From NCBI RefSeq assembly GCF_000021945.1, contig NC_011831.1, positions 1,749,353 to 1,813,352 on the forward strand: a stretch of DNA of 64,000 bases, given 5' to 3'. This DNA comes from Chloroflexus aggregans DSM 9485. GTDB lineage: Bacteria; Chloroflexota; Chloroflexia; Chloroflexales; Chloroflexaceae. Below, in pieces: positions 8,504 to 18,893 of this stretch; the stretch's first letter is position 1, and the number at the start of each line of letters is the position of its first letter. Position numbers and translations under genes: made by a program. The notes under the pieces were generated by a model. The model was not told the origin of the DNA and searched no databases. It saw nothing but the letters and a program-made list of their open reading frames with translations.

Positions 8504-9001
8504 TCACGATCCACGTACACGGCTGTAGCGCCACGCTACCGGTTGGCCGTTGGCGTAGGGCATCACGCCGTGGAATGGACGCGGATCATCGTCGAACACG
8601 AGCGGGAGAAAGTATCGGTCGCCGGGCCAGAGTGGCAAATCCATAATCCGTGCCAACGGTACCCACTCCAGGGTTCCTTCGACATTACGTGTCGGTGGCT
8701 CACCGTCAAAACGGGTAATTAAAAAGATGAAGGCAAACCAGTCTTCGCCGTTCTTACCAAAACCGGGCCAACTGACCGTCCCCCGCAGGGTGAGTTCGAG
8801 AGCAGTAATACCGGCCTCTTCGCGCAATTCGCGCTGCATCCCGGCAACAATCTCTTCGTCACGTTCCAGCTTACCGCCCAGACCATTGTACTTGCCCAAA
8901 TGTTGATCTTCGGGTCGCGCATTACGATGCACCATCAGCACCGATTGACGATCGGGCGAAAGAACGTAACCAAGGGTGGCGAGAATTGGCGTGTAGGGCA
9001 T
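8504..9001 (-). CDS. Nudix hydrolase, 8-oxo-dGTPase (MutT/MTH1)-like
   Basis: 165-aa Nudix protein. The Nudix box runs GGKLERDEEIVAGMQRELRE followed by EAG, matching the consensus with its metal-binding Glu residues. LGKYNGLGGK and the WPGFGKNGEDWFAFIF region resemble 8-oxo-dGTP / MTH1-like enzymes, which would clean the nucleotide pool of oxidised purines; that substrate is an inference. ATG at 9001 is chosen over a longer frame to 9046 because a GAGG ribosome site lies just upstream and homologous sequence begins there. Confidence 0.85.
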   Translation of the reverse strand: MPYTPILATLGYVLSPDRQSVLMVHRNARPEDQHLGKYNGLGGKLERDEEIVAGMQRELREEAGITALELTLRGTVSWPGFGKNGEDWFAFIFLITRFDGEPPTRNVEGTLEWVPLARIMDLPLWPGDRYFLPLVFDDDPRPFHGVMPYANGQPVAWRYSRVRGS

Positions 9002-9093
9002 AGTTAACCTCAGATAACAAATGAACACAATCGCGTCACAGTCCACTCAGCGAACTATCAGGATTAATGAAGAGATTTACGGGTGTTGCTTGC

Positions 9094-9606
9094 TTACCAC
9101 GCCCGATAGAGATGATGCTCACCGCGACGTACTTCCATAATTCGACGCATACTCCCAGCCTCAATACCGGTCGGGAGACGGTCAGCGTGAAACCATTGGG
9201 CATCACAGATTTCGATGTCGCCGCGAGGTGGTGACGGCGGACTATCGGCGACCGCCGTGAAAACGATAATGTAGTCACTCAGACCATGCGCAAAATAGTG
9301 AAAAACACCGTGTAGACCGGTAATCTTCACTGAACAGCCACTTTCCTCAAACGCCTCACGACGAGCGGCTTCTACCGGCGCTTCGCCACGGTCAATCGCA
9401 CCACCGGGTAAACCCCACGGTTTTTTCCCTCCGCGATGACGTACTAACAAGAACTCATCACCACGTTGCACGATTACCCGCACCCCAATCGCACGCGGGC
9501 GCAAGATAAACTGCGTGGCCCGGCGTAGGCGGAGGAAGAGGTTGTAGGCCCCGGTAAGTGCGAATTCACGAAGTGCGTGTAGCATTGTCACCGATGTATT
9601 TAGCAT
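9094..9606 (-). CDS. Nudix hydrolase with N-terminal extension
   Basis: 170-aa protein with a canonical Nudix box (GGAIDRGEAPVEAARREAFE then ESG). About 40 residues with aromatic and basic character precede the Nudix fold (LTGAYNLFLRLRRATQFILR). The substrate is unknown; (di)nucleotide polyphosphates, NDP-sugars or damaged nucleotides are possible. It lies 92 bp upstream of the other Nudix gene on the same strand, but the low similarity outside the box argues against a recent duplication. Confidence 0.8.
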   Translation of the reverse strand: MLNTSVTMLHALREFALTGAYNLFLRLRRATQFILRPRAIGVRVIVQRGDEFLLVRHRGGKKPWGLPGGAIDRGEAPVEAARREAFEESGCSVKITGLHGVFHYFAHGLSDYIIVFTAVADSPPSPPRGDIEICDAQWFHADRLPTGIEAGSMRRIMEVRRGEHHLYRAW

Positions 9607-9856
9607 TCATCCACATTATTGATAGCATAACAGATTTTGCTCCCCGCCGACATCAGATCAATCGGTCGCGTGATGCGTTCCAATACCCCTATTCGCACAC
9701 CATCAATGTGTCATTGCGGTTGTGGCATTGGCCTCGTAGCACCTGGTGTGAGAATATGCGCTCACTCTATATAAGAACTTTCATAGACATTACTAACACT
9801 ATACTAATCCTCCTCTAATCAACAAGGTCTATTTTCTCAGAGTTGAGCGGATCTCC
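9607..9856. other. AT-richer intergenic stretch, no gene seen
   Basis: This part of the 740-bp gap between the Nudix gene and the NEW3 gene has lower GC than its surroundings and short T/A runs (for example CTATATAAGAAC near 9768). No reading frame or RNA fold is convincing. It may carry the promoter of the minus-strand Nudix gene near its left end. Confidence 0.4.
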
Positions 9857-10331
9857 GTGACAGGCTGCTCGGTCATCACGAAGGTAAGTTGGAAGATGTC
9901 GCGCTACGGATGTCTCGCTACGCTCGACATGACAGAACAGTGGTTGCTCCGTGACAGGCTGCTCGGTCATCACGAAGGCAAGTTGAAGATGTCGCGCTAC
10001 GGATGTCTCGCTACGCTCAACATGACAGTGATTGCTTCGTGACAGGCTGCTCGGTCATCACGAAGGCAAGTTGAAGATGTCGCGCTACGGATGTCTCGCT
10101 ACGCTCGACATGACAGTGATTGCTTCGTGACAGGCTGCTCGGTCATCACGAAGGCAAGTTGAAGATGTCGCGCTACGGATGTCTCGCTACGCTCGACATG
10201 ACAGTGATTGCTTCGTGACAGGCTGCTCGGTCATCACGAAGGCAAGTTGGAAGATGTCGCGCTACGGATATCTCGCTACGCTCGACATGACAGTGATTGC
10301 TTCGTGACAGGCTGCTCGGTCATCACAAAGG
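9857..10331. repeat. 88-bp direct repeats, five full copies and a partial sixth
   Basis: GTGACAGGCTGCTCGGTCAT starts at 9857, 9951, 10039, 10127, 10215 and 10304, giving units of 94, 88, 88, 88 and 89 bp. Each unit also contains GATGTCGCGCTACGGATGTC and CGCTACGCTCGACATGACAG. The first unit is the most diverged; the last is cut after about 28 bp, 16 bp before the NEW3 gene start. The unit has imperfect internal dyads and looks like a dispersed intergenic repeat that expanded in tandem. Position just upstream of a gene means the array is likely part of its 5' region. Confidence 0.93.
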
Positions 10332-10346
10332 AAAGGGAGGTAGACT

Positions 10347-11513
10347 ATGCGTGCCATTCGCATCATCAGTATGCTCGTACTCGTACTATTAATGATGGTA
10401 GGATTCACACCGGTATCAGCGCAAGAAAACCAACGCAACCTCTTCTTTTACACCCGCTACCCTTCCCAAGAAGCCACCATTGGAGACATCGTCACCTTCA
10501 AACTAACCCTCGGTACCGATACAACCCCACAGATCGTCCAGCTCGGTATGCGAGAAGTACCGCAAGGTTGGAATGTCACCTTCCGCGGCGATGGGAGGGT
10601 CATTTCTTCGGCATACGTCGAACCCAACAATAACGCCACGTTCGACTTGCGGATCGAACCTCCGGCTGATGTGAAGGCCGGCTCGTACCGCATGGTCGCG
10701 GTAGCAAGCGGTGTAGGCCAAGAGGTTACCCTTCCGATTGCTTTAACTCTCAAAGAGAAGAGCACCAATCCGGGTGGATTATCGTTCAAAGTTGATCTCC
10801 CCACCCTCCGCGGCTCACCCTCGACTACATTCCGCTATAACGTCACCCTCAAGAACGAGAGTAGTGAAGAGGTGCCGGTGAGCTTACTGGCCGACGCACC
10901 GCGTGGTTTTCAAGTCGATTTCAAATTATCAGGGCAGAGCATTACCAGCGTGCCATTCGGACCCAACGAGTCGAAGAGCTTGAGTGTTGAGGTACGGCCG
11001 TTCAGTGATGTGCCCGCCGGTACCTATGAAATCGGCATTCTCGCACGTGGCAACGATTTGCAGGCTACTACCCGCCTGATCGCCGATATTACCGGCCAAC
11101 CCCAACTACTGCTCACCACTCCCGATGGCCGCTTGTCGGGTGAAGCCCGGATCGGCGAAAAGACTGAAGTGAAGCTCGTCGTGAGTAATACCGGCAGCGC
11201 CCCGGCCCGTGATATTGAACTGAGCGCTTCGCCACCCATAGGCTGGACGGTTGAGTTTGAGCCGAAACAGATTCCCGAATTGGCCAATGGTCAGCAGATT
11301 GAAGTGAGTGCGAAGGTACAGCCGTCGAATCAGGCTATCGCCGGTGATTATCTCGTAACCTTCACCGCCCGTCCCACCGATGCGGCGGCTGCCACCAGTG
11401 AGTTCCGTTTCACCGTGCTGACCTCGACCATTTGGGGCCTGGTGGGGATCGCGTTGATCGCAATCGCTGTGGTGGGCGTAGGTATGGCGGTCATGCGATT
11501 TGGTCGCCGGTAA
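10347..11513 (+). CDS. Secreted, membrane-anchored NEW3-domain protein
   Basis: 388-aa exported protein: a signal peptide (about residues 1-25, ending VSAQ), three immunoglobulin-like beta domains of the NEW3/COG1470 type (repeated [18 protein letters not shown] and [14 protein letters not shown] patterns with GSY/GTY/GDY turn motifs) and a C-terminal membrane helix followed by RFGRR. The ribosome site GGGAGG lies just upstream of the ATG. It is immediately followed by an ABC ATPase and permease, so it probably forms the extracytoplasmic part of that transport or envelope system. The binding partner is unknown. Confidence 0.8.
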   Translation: MRAIRIISMLVLVLLMMVGFTPVSAQENQRNLFFYTRYPSQEATIGDIVTFKLTLGTDTTPQIVQLGMREVPQGWNVTFRGDGRVISSAYVEPNNNATFDLRIEPPADVKAGSYRMVAVASGVGQEVTLPIALTLKEKSTNPGGLSFKVDLPTLRGSPSTTFRYNVTLKNESSEEVPVSLLADAPRGFQVDFKLSGQSITSVPFGPNESKSLSVEVRPFSDVPAGTYEIGILARGNDLQATTRLIADITGQPQLLLTTPDGRLSGEARIGEKTEVKLVVSNTGSAPARDIELSASPPIGWTVEFEPKQIPELANGQQIEVSAKVQPSNQAIAGDYLVTFTARPTDAAAATSEFRFTVLTSTIWGLVGIALIAIAVVGVGMAVMRFGRR

Positions 11514-11562
11514 TCTAAAGCCGCTTGGCTGTGTGGCTCTCCAAAATAACGGGGAAACGATT

Positions 11563-12513
11563 ATGACCGACGTGGTGATTGAATGCCATGATTTGACTAA
11601 ACAATACGGTACGTTTACCGCCGTCGATCATCTGAACATGACCGTGCGCAAAGGCGAAATTTTCGGCCTGTTGGGTCCCAACGGCGCCGGTAAGACGACC
11701 ACCATTTTAATGCTGCTCGGTCTCACCGAGCCGACGAGCGGTAGTGTGCGCGTGCTTGGGCTTGATCCAGCCCGTCAGCCGCTCAGTGTCAAGGCACGGG
11801 TTGGGTATTTGCCCGATCAGGTTGGTTTTTATGACAATCTGACAGCACGGGAAAACTTGAACTACATCGCCAAGCTGAACGGTATTCGCGAGCCGGATAT
11901 GAGCAAGCGGATTGCCGCTGCGCTTGAACAGGTCGGACTGAGTCATGTCACCGACCGGCGGGTCAAGACGTTTTCGCGCGGTATGCGTCAGCGTCTTGGT
12001 GTAGCCGAGGTGTTGATCAAGCAACCGCAGTTAATTATTATGGACGAGCCGACACTAGCGCTTGACCCAGAGGCTGTGCGCGAATTTCTCGATCTGATCC
12101 GTCAGCTTAAGGCGAGCGGCATCACCATCTTGCTCTCGTCACACCTGTTGCAGCAGGTTCAGGCGATATGCGACCGTGTCGGCCTGTTCCACAAAGGACG
12201 GATGGTGCTTGAAGGCACTGTCAGCGAATTGGCCCAGCGCGTCCTCGGCGGTGCGTACCGGATTCACGTTGAAGCAGAGGGCGGTGACGCTGTCGCTGCT
12301 GCCTTGCGGTCGCTACCCGATGTCTTGAACGTTTCGGCCAACGGCACCCACTTCTACCATGTTGAAGCACGCACCGACGTGCGGGCCGAGATTGCTCGCA
12401 AAGTCATCGAAGCCGGTGGCCGTCTGCTCGGCCTGAGCGTTGATACACCCGGCCTCGATGAGGTTTATACTCGCTACTTCCAGAAAGGAGCCGCCTATGC
12501 AGCAAGCGCGTAG
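11563..12513 (+). CDS. ABC transporter ATP-binding subunit (ABC-2 exporter type)
   Basis: 316-aa ATPase that energises the adjoining permease. It shows Walker [10 protein letters not shown], a modified signature [10 protein letters not shown], Walker [14 protein letters not shown] and the switch histidine in LLSSHLL, followed by a C-terminal extension typical of ABC-2/drug-exporter ATPases (CcmA/NatA-like). ATG at 11563 is preferred to an upstream GTG frame because GGGGA precedes it and alignment-like similarity begins there. It is 49 bp after the NEW3 gene and overlaps the permease gene by 17 bp, so the three form an operon. Confidence 0.92.
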   Translation: MTDVVIECHDLTKQYGTFTAVDHLNMTVRKGEIFGLLGPNGAGKTTTILMLLGLTEPTSGSVRVLGLDPARQPLSVKARVGYLPDQVGFYDNLTARENLNYIAKLNGIREPDMSKRIAAALEQVGLSHVTDRRVKTFSRGMRQRLGVAEVLIKQPQLIIMDEPTLALDPEAVREFLDLIRQLKASGITILLSSHLLQQVQAICDRVGLFHKGRMVLEGTVSELAQRVLGGAYRIHVEAEGGDAVAAALRSLPDVLNVSANGTHFYHVEARTDVRAEIARKVIEAGGRLLGLSVDTPGLDEVYTRYFQKGAAYAASA

Positions 12514-13483
12514 CCTAACGACCACCCGCCAACGCGAAGGGTCGCCATGGACAGGGCTGTGGGCGGTGGTGGCGAAAGAAATGGCCGATTACCTGACGAG
12601 CGCTCGCATGATGATTCTCGAGGCGTTGATCTTACTGACGGCCTTCGGCACCGTCTTTGCCGCCTCGCAGAATCTACGCGCCGGGGTCAGTAGTAACGAT
12701 ACCTTTCTCTTCTTGCGTCTCTTTACCACGGCTCGCGATCCACTGCCGGCGTTTGTCGGGTTTCTGGGCTTGCTGGTGCCACTATTAGCGATTGCGTTGG
12801 CGTTTGATTCGATCAATGGCGAGTTTAATCAACGCACCCTCTCGAAAGTACTCGCCCAGCCGATCTACCGCGATGCTTTGTTGTTAGGGAAGTTCTTAGC
12901 CGGACTCGGCACGTTGGCCTTAGTCCTCACCGCGATCTGGCTGCTTATCATTGGGATGGGCCTGTTGCAATTGGGGGTTCCACCCAGCAGTGAAGAGACG
13001 GTTCGCATGCTCTGGTTCCTGCTGATCACCATCTTCTACGGTGGGATTTGGTTGGCGCTGGCAATGCTGTTCTCGATCATCTTTCGCCAACCGGCTACGG
13101 CTGCGCTAGGCGCGATAGCCGTCTGGCTCTTCTTCACCGTCTTCTGGGGCATTATCGCCAGCTTACTAGCCCGCACGCTCCAACCGGTTTCACCGGGAGA
13201 CACGCAGGCCCTGATCAACCAGATTCAGCTTGAACTCATGCTGACCCGGCTGTCGCCGAACACCCTTTTCTCCGAGGTGGCACTGGCAATGCTGAACCCA
13301 GGCGTCCGCGCTCTTGGGATTGTCTTACCGATCCAGTTGCACAATGCAATCGCCGGTACACCTCTCCCTGCCTCACAGAGTATTCTGCTGACGTGGCCAC
13401 ACGCTACCGGCCTGATCGCAGCCACGATTGTGTTGTTTGCCATCGGATACATCCTCTTCCAACGCCAAGAGGTGCGGGCGTAG
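12497..13483 (+). CDS. ABC-2 family transporter permease
   Basis: 328-aa integral membrane protein with about six hydrophobic helices and a large loop. The signature region [20 protein letters not shown] between helices is characteristic of ABC-2 permeases related to NosY-type proteins. The start at 12497 has AAAGGAG 6 bp upstream and lies inside the ATPase gene, indicating coupled translation. The exported substrate is unknown; the NEW3 partner suggests a cell-surface role. Confidence 0.88.
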   Translation: MQQARSLTTTRQREGSPWTGLWAVVAKEMADYLTSARMMILEALILLTAFGTVFAASQNLRAGVSSNDTFLFLRLFTTARDPLPAFVGFLGLLVPLLAIALAFDSINGEFNQRTLSKVLAQPIYRDALLLGKFLAGLGTLALVLTAIWLLIIGMGLLQLGVPPSSEETVRMLWFLLITIFYGGIWLALAMLFSIIFRQPATAALGAIAVWLFFTVFWGIIASLLARTLQPVSPGDTQALINQIQLELMLTRLSPNTLFSEVALAMLNPGVRALGIVLPIQLHNAIAGTPLPASQSILLTWPHATGLIAATIVLFAIGYILFQRQEVRA

Positions 13484-13541
13484 CGCGGTGCAAGGTACCC
13501 TAGCCACCAGGAGGGGTGGGGCACGCCTCCTTCCTCCCCGT

Positions 13542-14342
13542 GCTGAGCCGCCCTGCCGTGCGGCTTTACCGTCTTGCGGACGCTGAGCCGCACTGCCGTG
13601 CGGCTTTACCGTCTTGCGGACGCTGAGCCGCCCTGCCGTGCGGCTTTACCGTCTTGCGGATGCTGAGCCGCACTGCCGTGCGGCTTTACCGTCTTGCGCT
13701 CGTGCGGACGCTGAGCCGCCCTGCCGTGCGGCTTTACCGTCTTGCGCTCGTGCGGATGCTGAGCCGCACTGCCGTGCGGCTTTACCGTCTTGCGCTCGTG
13801 CAGACGCTGAGCCGCCCTGCCGTGCGGCTTTACCGTCTTGCGCTCGTGCGGACGCTGAGCCGCACTGCCGTGCGGCTTTACCGTCTTGCGGATGCTGAGC
13901 CGCCCTGCCGTGCGGCTTTACCGTCTTGCGCTCGTGCGGATGCTGAGCCGCCCTGCCGTGCGGCTTTACCGTCTTGCGCTCGTGCGGACGCTGAGCCGCC
14001 CTGCCGTGCGGCTTTACCGTCTTGCGCTCGTGCGGACGCTGAGCCGCCCTGCCGTGCGGCTTTACCGTCTTGCGCTCGTGCGGACGCTGAGCCGCCCTGC
14101 CGTGCGGCTTTACCGTCTTGCGCTCGTGCGGACGCTGAGCCGCCCTGCCGTGCGGCTTTACCGTCTTGCGCTCGTGCGGACGCTGAGCCGCCCTGCCGTG
14201 CGGCTTTACCGTCTTGCGCTCGTGCGGACGCTGAGCCGCCCTGCCGTGCGGCTTTACCGTCTTGCGCTCGTGCGGACGCTGAGCCGCCCTGCCGTGCGGC
14301 TTTACCGTCTTGCGGACGCTGAGCCGCCCTGCCGTGCGGCTG
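13542..14342. repeat. 18-copy palindromic repeat array with 40- and 48-bp units
   Basis: GCTGAGCCG recurs 18 times from 13542 to 14318 at intervals of exactly 40 or 48 bp. The unit is GCTGAGCCGC(C/A)CTGCCGTGCGGC plus TTTACCGTCTTGCG and, in the 48-bp form, an extra CTCGTGCG. The A variant gives a perfect 7-bp hairpin GCCGCAC-TGCC-GTGCGGC. The hairpin differs by two bases from the palindrome inside the RAYT gene. The array lies between the convergent-free end of the ABC permease gene and the crcB promoter. Open frames through it are artefacts of the repeat length. Confidence 0.94.
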
Positions 14343-14420
14343 TGCGGCTGTGCGACTGTGCGGTGTGGCGGACGGGCGGACGTGGCGGTGTTGTCGGGCC
14401 AATTGTACGTATGTCACCGA

Positions 14421-14448
14421 CTGTCAACTCTCAGTTCCGTCGTATAAT
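14421..14448 (+). promoter_or_regulatory. Probable sigma-70-type promoter of crcB
   Basis: CTGTCA (14421-14426) and a perfect TATAAT (14443-14448) are 16 bp apart, placing the transcript start near 14455, about 43 nt upstream of the crcB ATG. The short leader has no recognisable fluoride riboswitch. Confidence 0.55.
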
Positions 14449-14497
14449 ACTATCAGCTTTTGTTGGGTTCGATTACTGAAAGAACGAACAACCGGCG

Positions 14498-14878
14498 ATG
14501 AACAATATACTAGCGATTGCCATTGGGGCGGCGATTGGTGCTAATCTCCGCTATGGCATTGGTCTGTGGGCAGCTCAACGCCTCGGTACGACATGGCCGT
14601 ATGGCACCTTTATCATCAATCTGTTAGGCTGTTTACTCATTGGATTATTGCTGACACTGGCCGCTAACCGGCTGACACTCAGCGAACCGATGCGGCTCAT
14701 GCTGGTGACAGGTTTGCTCGGTGGTTTCACTACCTTCTCGACCTTCGGCTACGAGAGTGTGACACTCCTTAATAGTGGGAACTGGCTGGCGGCGCTCAGC
14801 TATGTTAGCGGAAGTGTCATTGGTGGCCTCATCGCGGTAATTATCGGTATCGGATTAGGGCGCTGGATCGGCGGATAG
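14498..14878 (+). CDS. crcB: Fluoride ion exporter CrcB/Fluc
   Basis: 126-aa membrane protein with four hydrophobic helices. It contains the family motifs GANLRYGIG, GTFIINLLGCLLIG (with the pore-region Asn) and LLGGFTTFSTFGYE, in which the Phe box and Ser/Thr track line the fluoride pore. Fluc proteins form antiparallel dimers that let fluoride out of the cytoplasm. A single full-length gene, rather than two paralogues, suggests a homodimer. The next gene, a DUF190-CBS protein, follows 40 bp downstream and is probably cotranscribed. Confidence 0.93.
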   Translation: MNNILAIAIGAAIGANLRYGIGLWAAQRLGTTWPYGTFIINLLGCLLIGLLLTLAANRLTLSEPMRLMLVTGLLGGFTTFSTFGYESVTLLNSGNWLAALSYVSGSVIGGLIAVIIGIGLGRWIGG

Positions 14879-14918
14879 ATAGATGGGTCAAGGTTCGTTT
14901 GTAATGAGGAGGTCTCCG

Positions 14919-16202
14919 ATGGAGCAGGCCATGACCCAACAACTTTGGATTTATATTGATGAAGGTGACAGTTTGGAGGGGCGTACAGTTGCGACGCGCA
15001 TCGTCGAAACGCTACGTGCTGCCGGTGCGCCCGGCGTCACTGTTCTGCGCGGTGTAGGCGGCTATGGCACCCACGGGATTTTTCACAGTGATCTGTTGGT
15101 GGACATTCCCAGTCGGTTACCGTTGGTAATTACGTGTATCGACCGCAGTGATCGGTTGCAACGATTATTGCCAAAACTGAGCGAACTTGTACAAGAGGGT
15201 TTGATCGTGCTCTCGCCGGTGCAGGTGGTGAAAGTGGGTCGGCGAGCCGGGGGAGCATTACCGGCACACTTGACCGTTGCCCACGTGATGACCCATGACG
15301 TGGTGTCGGTGACGGTTGACACACCTGTTGGTGAGGTCGTGCGCCTGTTGATCGAACGCGGGCTACGCGCGATGCCGGTAATCGATGCTGATCGCAAGGT
15401 CGTGGGGATTGTGACCGATGCCGATCTGCTCCAACGGGGTGTGAGTCAGTTGCCACTTCACTTGCAGCAACTCCTGCCAAATGATGATCGGGCAGCGCAA
15501 TTAGCGGCAGTCGCATCTCGACCCGAACGGGTCGGTGAGGTCATGACACCAAACCCGACCACAATCCCTGCCACTGCCTCGTTAGCACAGGCGGCATTGG
15601 TTATGACCAAGAATGACCACAAACGGCTGCCGGTGGTTGATAACGAGGGACGATTGGTAGGTATTATTAGCCGGTCGGATCTGTTGCAGACGGTGGCGAA
15701 CAATTTTGCGATCAGTGGTGAGACGCTGTCGGCAGAGTTTGTCACGGCAACAACGGTTGGCGAGGTGATGGCTCGCGATGTACCGGTGGTAACGCCAGAT
15801 ACGTCACTAAGCGAGACGCTTGATCGGATACTCTCGACGCCACGGCGACGAGCCGTTGTTATCGATCAAGATCGGCGTGTGATTGGAATCGTGAGCGACG
15901 GCGACATTTTACGGCGAGCGATGCGCCCGGTATCACCGGGACTGCTACAACGGTTTGCCATGTGGATCGGCGGTGGTACGCGCTCGCCGGAATTGGCGTT
16001 GGCACTCCAGAATCAGACGGCGGCTAACGTGATGACTAGTCCGGTCATCACCGTCACGCCGGACACACCGATTACCACCGCCATCGAACAGATGATTGCA
16101 CACCGCATCAAACGGCTGCCGGTGATTGATGACCAAGGACGATTAGTGGGAATGGTAGGCAGAGCGGCACTGTTAGGTGCGTTACTCAGCAACGAACGGT
16201 AG
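14919..16202 (+). CDS. DUF190 protein fused to four CBS domains
   Basis: 427 aa. The N-terminal 100 residues are a DUF190 domain (GYGTHGIFHSDLL, LPLVITCIDR, a PII-like ferredoxin fold). Four CBS motifs follow, each with the pattern VMT.......T and VVGIVTDADLL-type endings (around residues 130, 210, 275 and 375). CBS tandems usually bind adenine nucleotides. ATG at 14919 is chosen because AGGAGG sits 6 bp upstream. DUF190 genes are commonly beside crcB, so a role in sensing or tuning fluoride efflux is a reasonable inference; the long four-CBS fusion is unusual. Confidence 0.88.
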   Translation: MEQAMTQQLWIYIDEGDSLEGRTVATRIVETLRAAGAPGVTVLRGVGGYGTHGIFHSDLLVDIPSRLPLVITCIDRSDRLQRLLPKLSELVQEGLIVLSPVQVVKVGRRAGGALPAHLTVAHVMTHDVVSVTVDTPVGEVVRLLIERGLRAMPVIDADRKVVGIVTDADLLQRGVSQLPLHLQQLLPNDDRAAQLAAVASRPERVGEVMTPNPTTIPATASLAQAALVMTKNDHKRLPVVDNEGRLVGIISRSDLLQTVANNFAISGETLSAEFVTATTVGEVMARDVPVVTPDTSLSETLDRILSTPRRRAVVIDQDRRVIGIVSDGDILRRAMRPVSPGLLQRFAMWIGGGTRSPELALALQNQTAANVMTSPVITVTPDTPITTAIEQMIAHRIKRLPVIDDQGRLVGMVGRAALLGALLSNER

Positions 16203-16228
16203 GTTATCGCCAAGCGCTGTTATCAACA

Positions 16229-16255
16229 GAGCGGCGGATCGGTGACCCGCCGCTC
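16229..16255. terminator. Hairpin between convergent genes
   Basis: GAGCGGCGG and CCGCCGCTC (9-bp arms, 9-nt loop) lie 27 bp after the DUF190-CBS stop and 10 bp beyond the clpC stop. There is no T-run, so bidirectional termination is possible but not certain. Confidence 0.5.
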
Positions 16256-16264
16256 ATCATTGGC

Positions 16265-18769
16265 CTATGCCAACGCCGGGCTTTCTTCGGTCTTCTCCTG
16301 ATCGATCTCGCGCTGCGAGCGGAGGCGCAACTGATCTTCATAGACATCGACGATGACGGTATCCCCATCTTGGAACTGGCCGGAGAGCAAACCTTCGGCC
16401 AATGGGTCTTCGATCAGGTTGGTAATCACTCGTCGCAACGGACGCGCACCGAAGGCCGGGTCATAGCCACGGCGGGCGAGGTATTCGAGCGCATCGGGCT
16501 GCACCACCAACTTGATCTGGTGCTCGTCGAGCTGGGTCTGCACCCGCTTAAGCATCAGTTGGGTGATCGACTGAATCTCCTCTGTTGTGAGCGGATGGAA
16601 GATGATCGTAGCGTCGATCCGGTTGAGGAACTCCGGTCGGAAGAGCATCCGCAACGCTTCATCAACCTTACGCCGCATATCGGCCTGATCGATCTCCGCC
16701 GCGTTACCCCCAAACCCGATCCGTGACGCCCGCCGGATGTGCTCGGTACCGACGTTACTGGTCATAATGATGATCGTATTGCGGAAATCAACCCGTCGGC
16801 CCTTGCCATCGGTCAGGTGACCATCTTCGAGCACTTGCAACAAGAGGTTGAAGGCATCGGGATGGGCCTTCTCGATCTCGTCGAACAGCACCACGCTATA
16901 GGGCTTACGACGCACCGCATCGGTCAACTGACCACCCTCACCGTAACCGATATAGCCGGGCGGCGAACCAACCAACCGCGAGGTGGTATGGCGCTCTTGG
17001 AACTCCGACATATCGATCTTGATCAGCGCCTCTTCGGTACCGAACATAAACTCGGCCAGCGCCTTGGCCAGCTCGGTCTTCCCGACGCCGGTGGGGCCAA
17101 GGAAGATAAAGCTACCAATAGGTCGCTTGGGGTCCTTCAAACCGGCGCGGGCACGGCGCACTGCTTTCGAGATAGTGACAATCGCCTCGTGCTGACCGAC
17201 AATCCGACTGTGGAGGAACTCCTCCATGTGCATCAGGCGCTGCGTCTCGTTACCGGTGAGGCGGGTAACGGGCACGCCCGTCCACATCCCGACCACCTCA
17301 GCAATATCCTCTTCGGTCACATAAGGCCGGTCGTAGCGCTCATTACCGCGCGTCCCCAGCTCGGCCTCAATCTCCTGGATACGGCTGAGCATCCGCTCTT
17401 CACGCTCACGCAGATTTTCGGCCAGCTCGTACTGATGATCTTCGAGGGCAGCCTCACGTTCCTTCCGCAGTGCCTCCAGCCCACGCAGCGCATCGCGCAA
17501 GCGTGGCGGCGTCGCCGACCGATACATCCGCACTCGTGAAGCAGCCTCATCGATAAGGTCAATCGCTTTATCCGGCAACTGGCGGTCGGGCACATAGCGA
17601 GCCGAGAGCACTGCTGCCGCCCGAATAGCCTCATCGCTAATCTGCAACTGATGGAAATCCTCGTAGCGCGACTTAATCCCGCGCAAAATCTGGATAGTAT
17701 CCTCAATCGACGGCTCATCGACCATCACCGGCTGGAAACGGCGTTCGAGGGCGGCGTCACGCTCGATATACTTGCGATATTCATCGAGCGTCGTTGCACC
17801 GATCGTCTGCAACTCACCGCGCGAGAGAGCCGGCTTGAGGATATTGGCCGCATCGAGCGTCCCTTCGGCGCCACCGGCACCGATAATCGTGTGGAACTCG
17901 TCGATAAAGAGGATGCAGCGTGACTCTTTAATTTCATCGATCACACGCTTGAGACGCTCCTCAAACTGACCACGATACTTGGTACCGGCGACCAGCGCAC
18001 CCATATCGAGCGTCACCACCCGTTTACCTTTGATGCTATCGGGCACATCACCCTGCACGATACGCTGGGCCAATCCCTCAACAATCGCCGTCTTCCCAAC
18101 ACCGGGTTCACCGATCAGGGCCGGGTTATTCTTGGTACGGCGCGAGAGAATCTGGATGACGCGCTCAATTTCATGTTGGCGCCCAATAATCGGATCGAGC
18201 CGTCCCTGCTCGGCCATCTCGGTCAGATCGGTGCCAAGTGCATCAAGGTATGGCGTCTTCGACTGGCGCTGCGTCGTTGGTGTACCGGGAGTAGACACGC
18301 GCGCCTCACCGGTAGCGCCGGCAGTCCCGTGGCGCAAGGTGCGCATCACCTGATTCCGCACCTGTTCGAGTGAGACGCCGAGAATGTCGAGCACGCCGGT
18401 GGCAACGCCTTCACCATTACGCACCAGACCAAGCAACAAGTGCTCGGTACCGATATAATGATGGTTCAGGCGATTGGCCTCTTCAATCGCGTATTTAATA
18501 ACCTTTTGGGCACGGGCCGTCAGTTCCTGATCGGTAACCAACGTACTCTCACCGGGGCCAACGATAAACTCAACCGCGCTCCGCGCTTGCGGCAGCTTCA
18601 CCCCGAGTTCATCAAGCACACGGGCCGCAATCCCTTCGCTTTCACGGATCAGGCCCAGCAAAATATGCTCGGTGCCAATGTATGGATGATTGAACGCACG
18701 CGCCTCTTCGGCAGCTAACTGCAATACCTGCTTGGCACGCTTAGTGAATTTACTATAGAGGTCTGACAT
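16265..18769 (-). CDS. clpC: ATP-dependent Clp protease ATPase subunit ClpC
   Basis: 834-aa AAA+ unfoldase that feeds substrates to ClpP. Two Clp N-terminal repeats (residues about 5-145, [13 protein letters not shown] and [13 protein letters not shown]) precede AAA-1 with GEPGVGKT, a UVR motif within the middle coiled coil ([17 protein letters not shown]), and AAA-2 with [16 protein letters not shown]. The UVR motif and middle domain distinguish ClpC from ClpB and ClpA. The start at 18769 has GGAG 7-8 bp upstream; an in-frame GTG at 18781 is the alternative. The C-terminus is acidic and there is no ctsR-mcsAB cluster alongside. Confidence 0.95.
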   Translation of the reverse strand: MSDLYSKFTKRAKQVLQLAAEEARAFNHPYIGTEHILLGLIRESEGIAARVLDELGVKLPQARSAVEFIVGPGESTLVTDQELTARAQKVIKYAIEEANRLNHHYIGTEHLLLGLVRNGEGVATGVLDILGVSLEQVRNQVMRTLRHGTAGATGEARVSTPGTPTTQRQSKTPYLDALGTDLTEMAEQGRLDPIIGRQHEIERVIQILSRRTKNNPALIGEPGVGKTAIVEGLAQRIVQGDVPDSIKGKRVVTLDMGALVAGTKYRGQFEERLKRVIDEIKESRCILFIDEFHTIIGAGGAEGTLDAANILKPALSRGELQTIGATTLDEYRKYIERDAALERRFQPVMVDEPSIEDTIQILRGIKSRYEDFHQLQISDEAIRAAAVLSARYVPDRQLPDKAIDLIDEAASRVRMYRSATPPRLRDALRGLEALRKEREAALEDHQYELAENLREREERMLSRIQEIEAELGTRGNERYDRPYVTEEDIAEVVGMWTGVPVTRLTGNETQRLMHMEEFLHSRIVGQHEAIVTISKAVRRARAGLKDPKRPIGSFIFLGPTGVGKTELAKALAEFMFGTEEALIKIDMSEFQERHTTSRLVGSPPGYIGYGEGGQLTDAVRRKPYSVVLFDEIEKAHPDAFNLLLQVLEDGHLTDGKGRRVDFRNTIIIMTSNVGTEHIRRASRIGFGGNAAEIDQADMRRKVDEALRMLFRPEFLNRIDATIIFHPLTTEEIQSITQLMLKRVQTQLDEHQIKLVVQPDALEYLARRGYDPAFGARPLRRVITNLIEDPLAEGLLSGQFQDGDTVIVDVYEDQLRLRSQREIDQEKTEESPALA

Positions 18770-18893
18770 ACTCTTCTCCACCTGCTTGATTTGGAGGAAA
18801 TGACCAACACGGCTCGACAGACCGGGGAGAACAACTTGTGTTCCGATAGAACCATCGTGCGCCAGAGCGCCATCGTGCGCAAGACGGTAGCGT

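Noticed and set aside
10208-10633. Reading frame starting in the 88-bp repeats and overlapping the NEW3 gene
   Set aside because: Repeat-derived frame in the wrong phase of a clearly coding gene with a good ribosome site.
13614-14479. Open frames of 180-220 codons through the 40/48-bp array
   Set aside because: Same artefact: all frames are periodic and Ala/Arg/Leu-rich, and the hairpin array explains the sequence.
14449-14497. Fluoride riboswitch before crcB
   Set aside because: The leader is only about 43 nt and lacks the conserved pseudoknot segments of the crcB motif.
16739-17539. Plus-strand frame of 266 codons opposite clpC
   Set aside because: Antisense shadow of a highly conserved gene; no family match in the translation.
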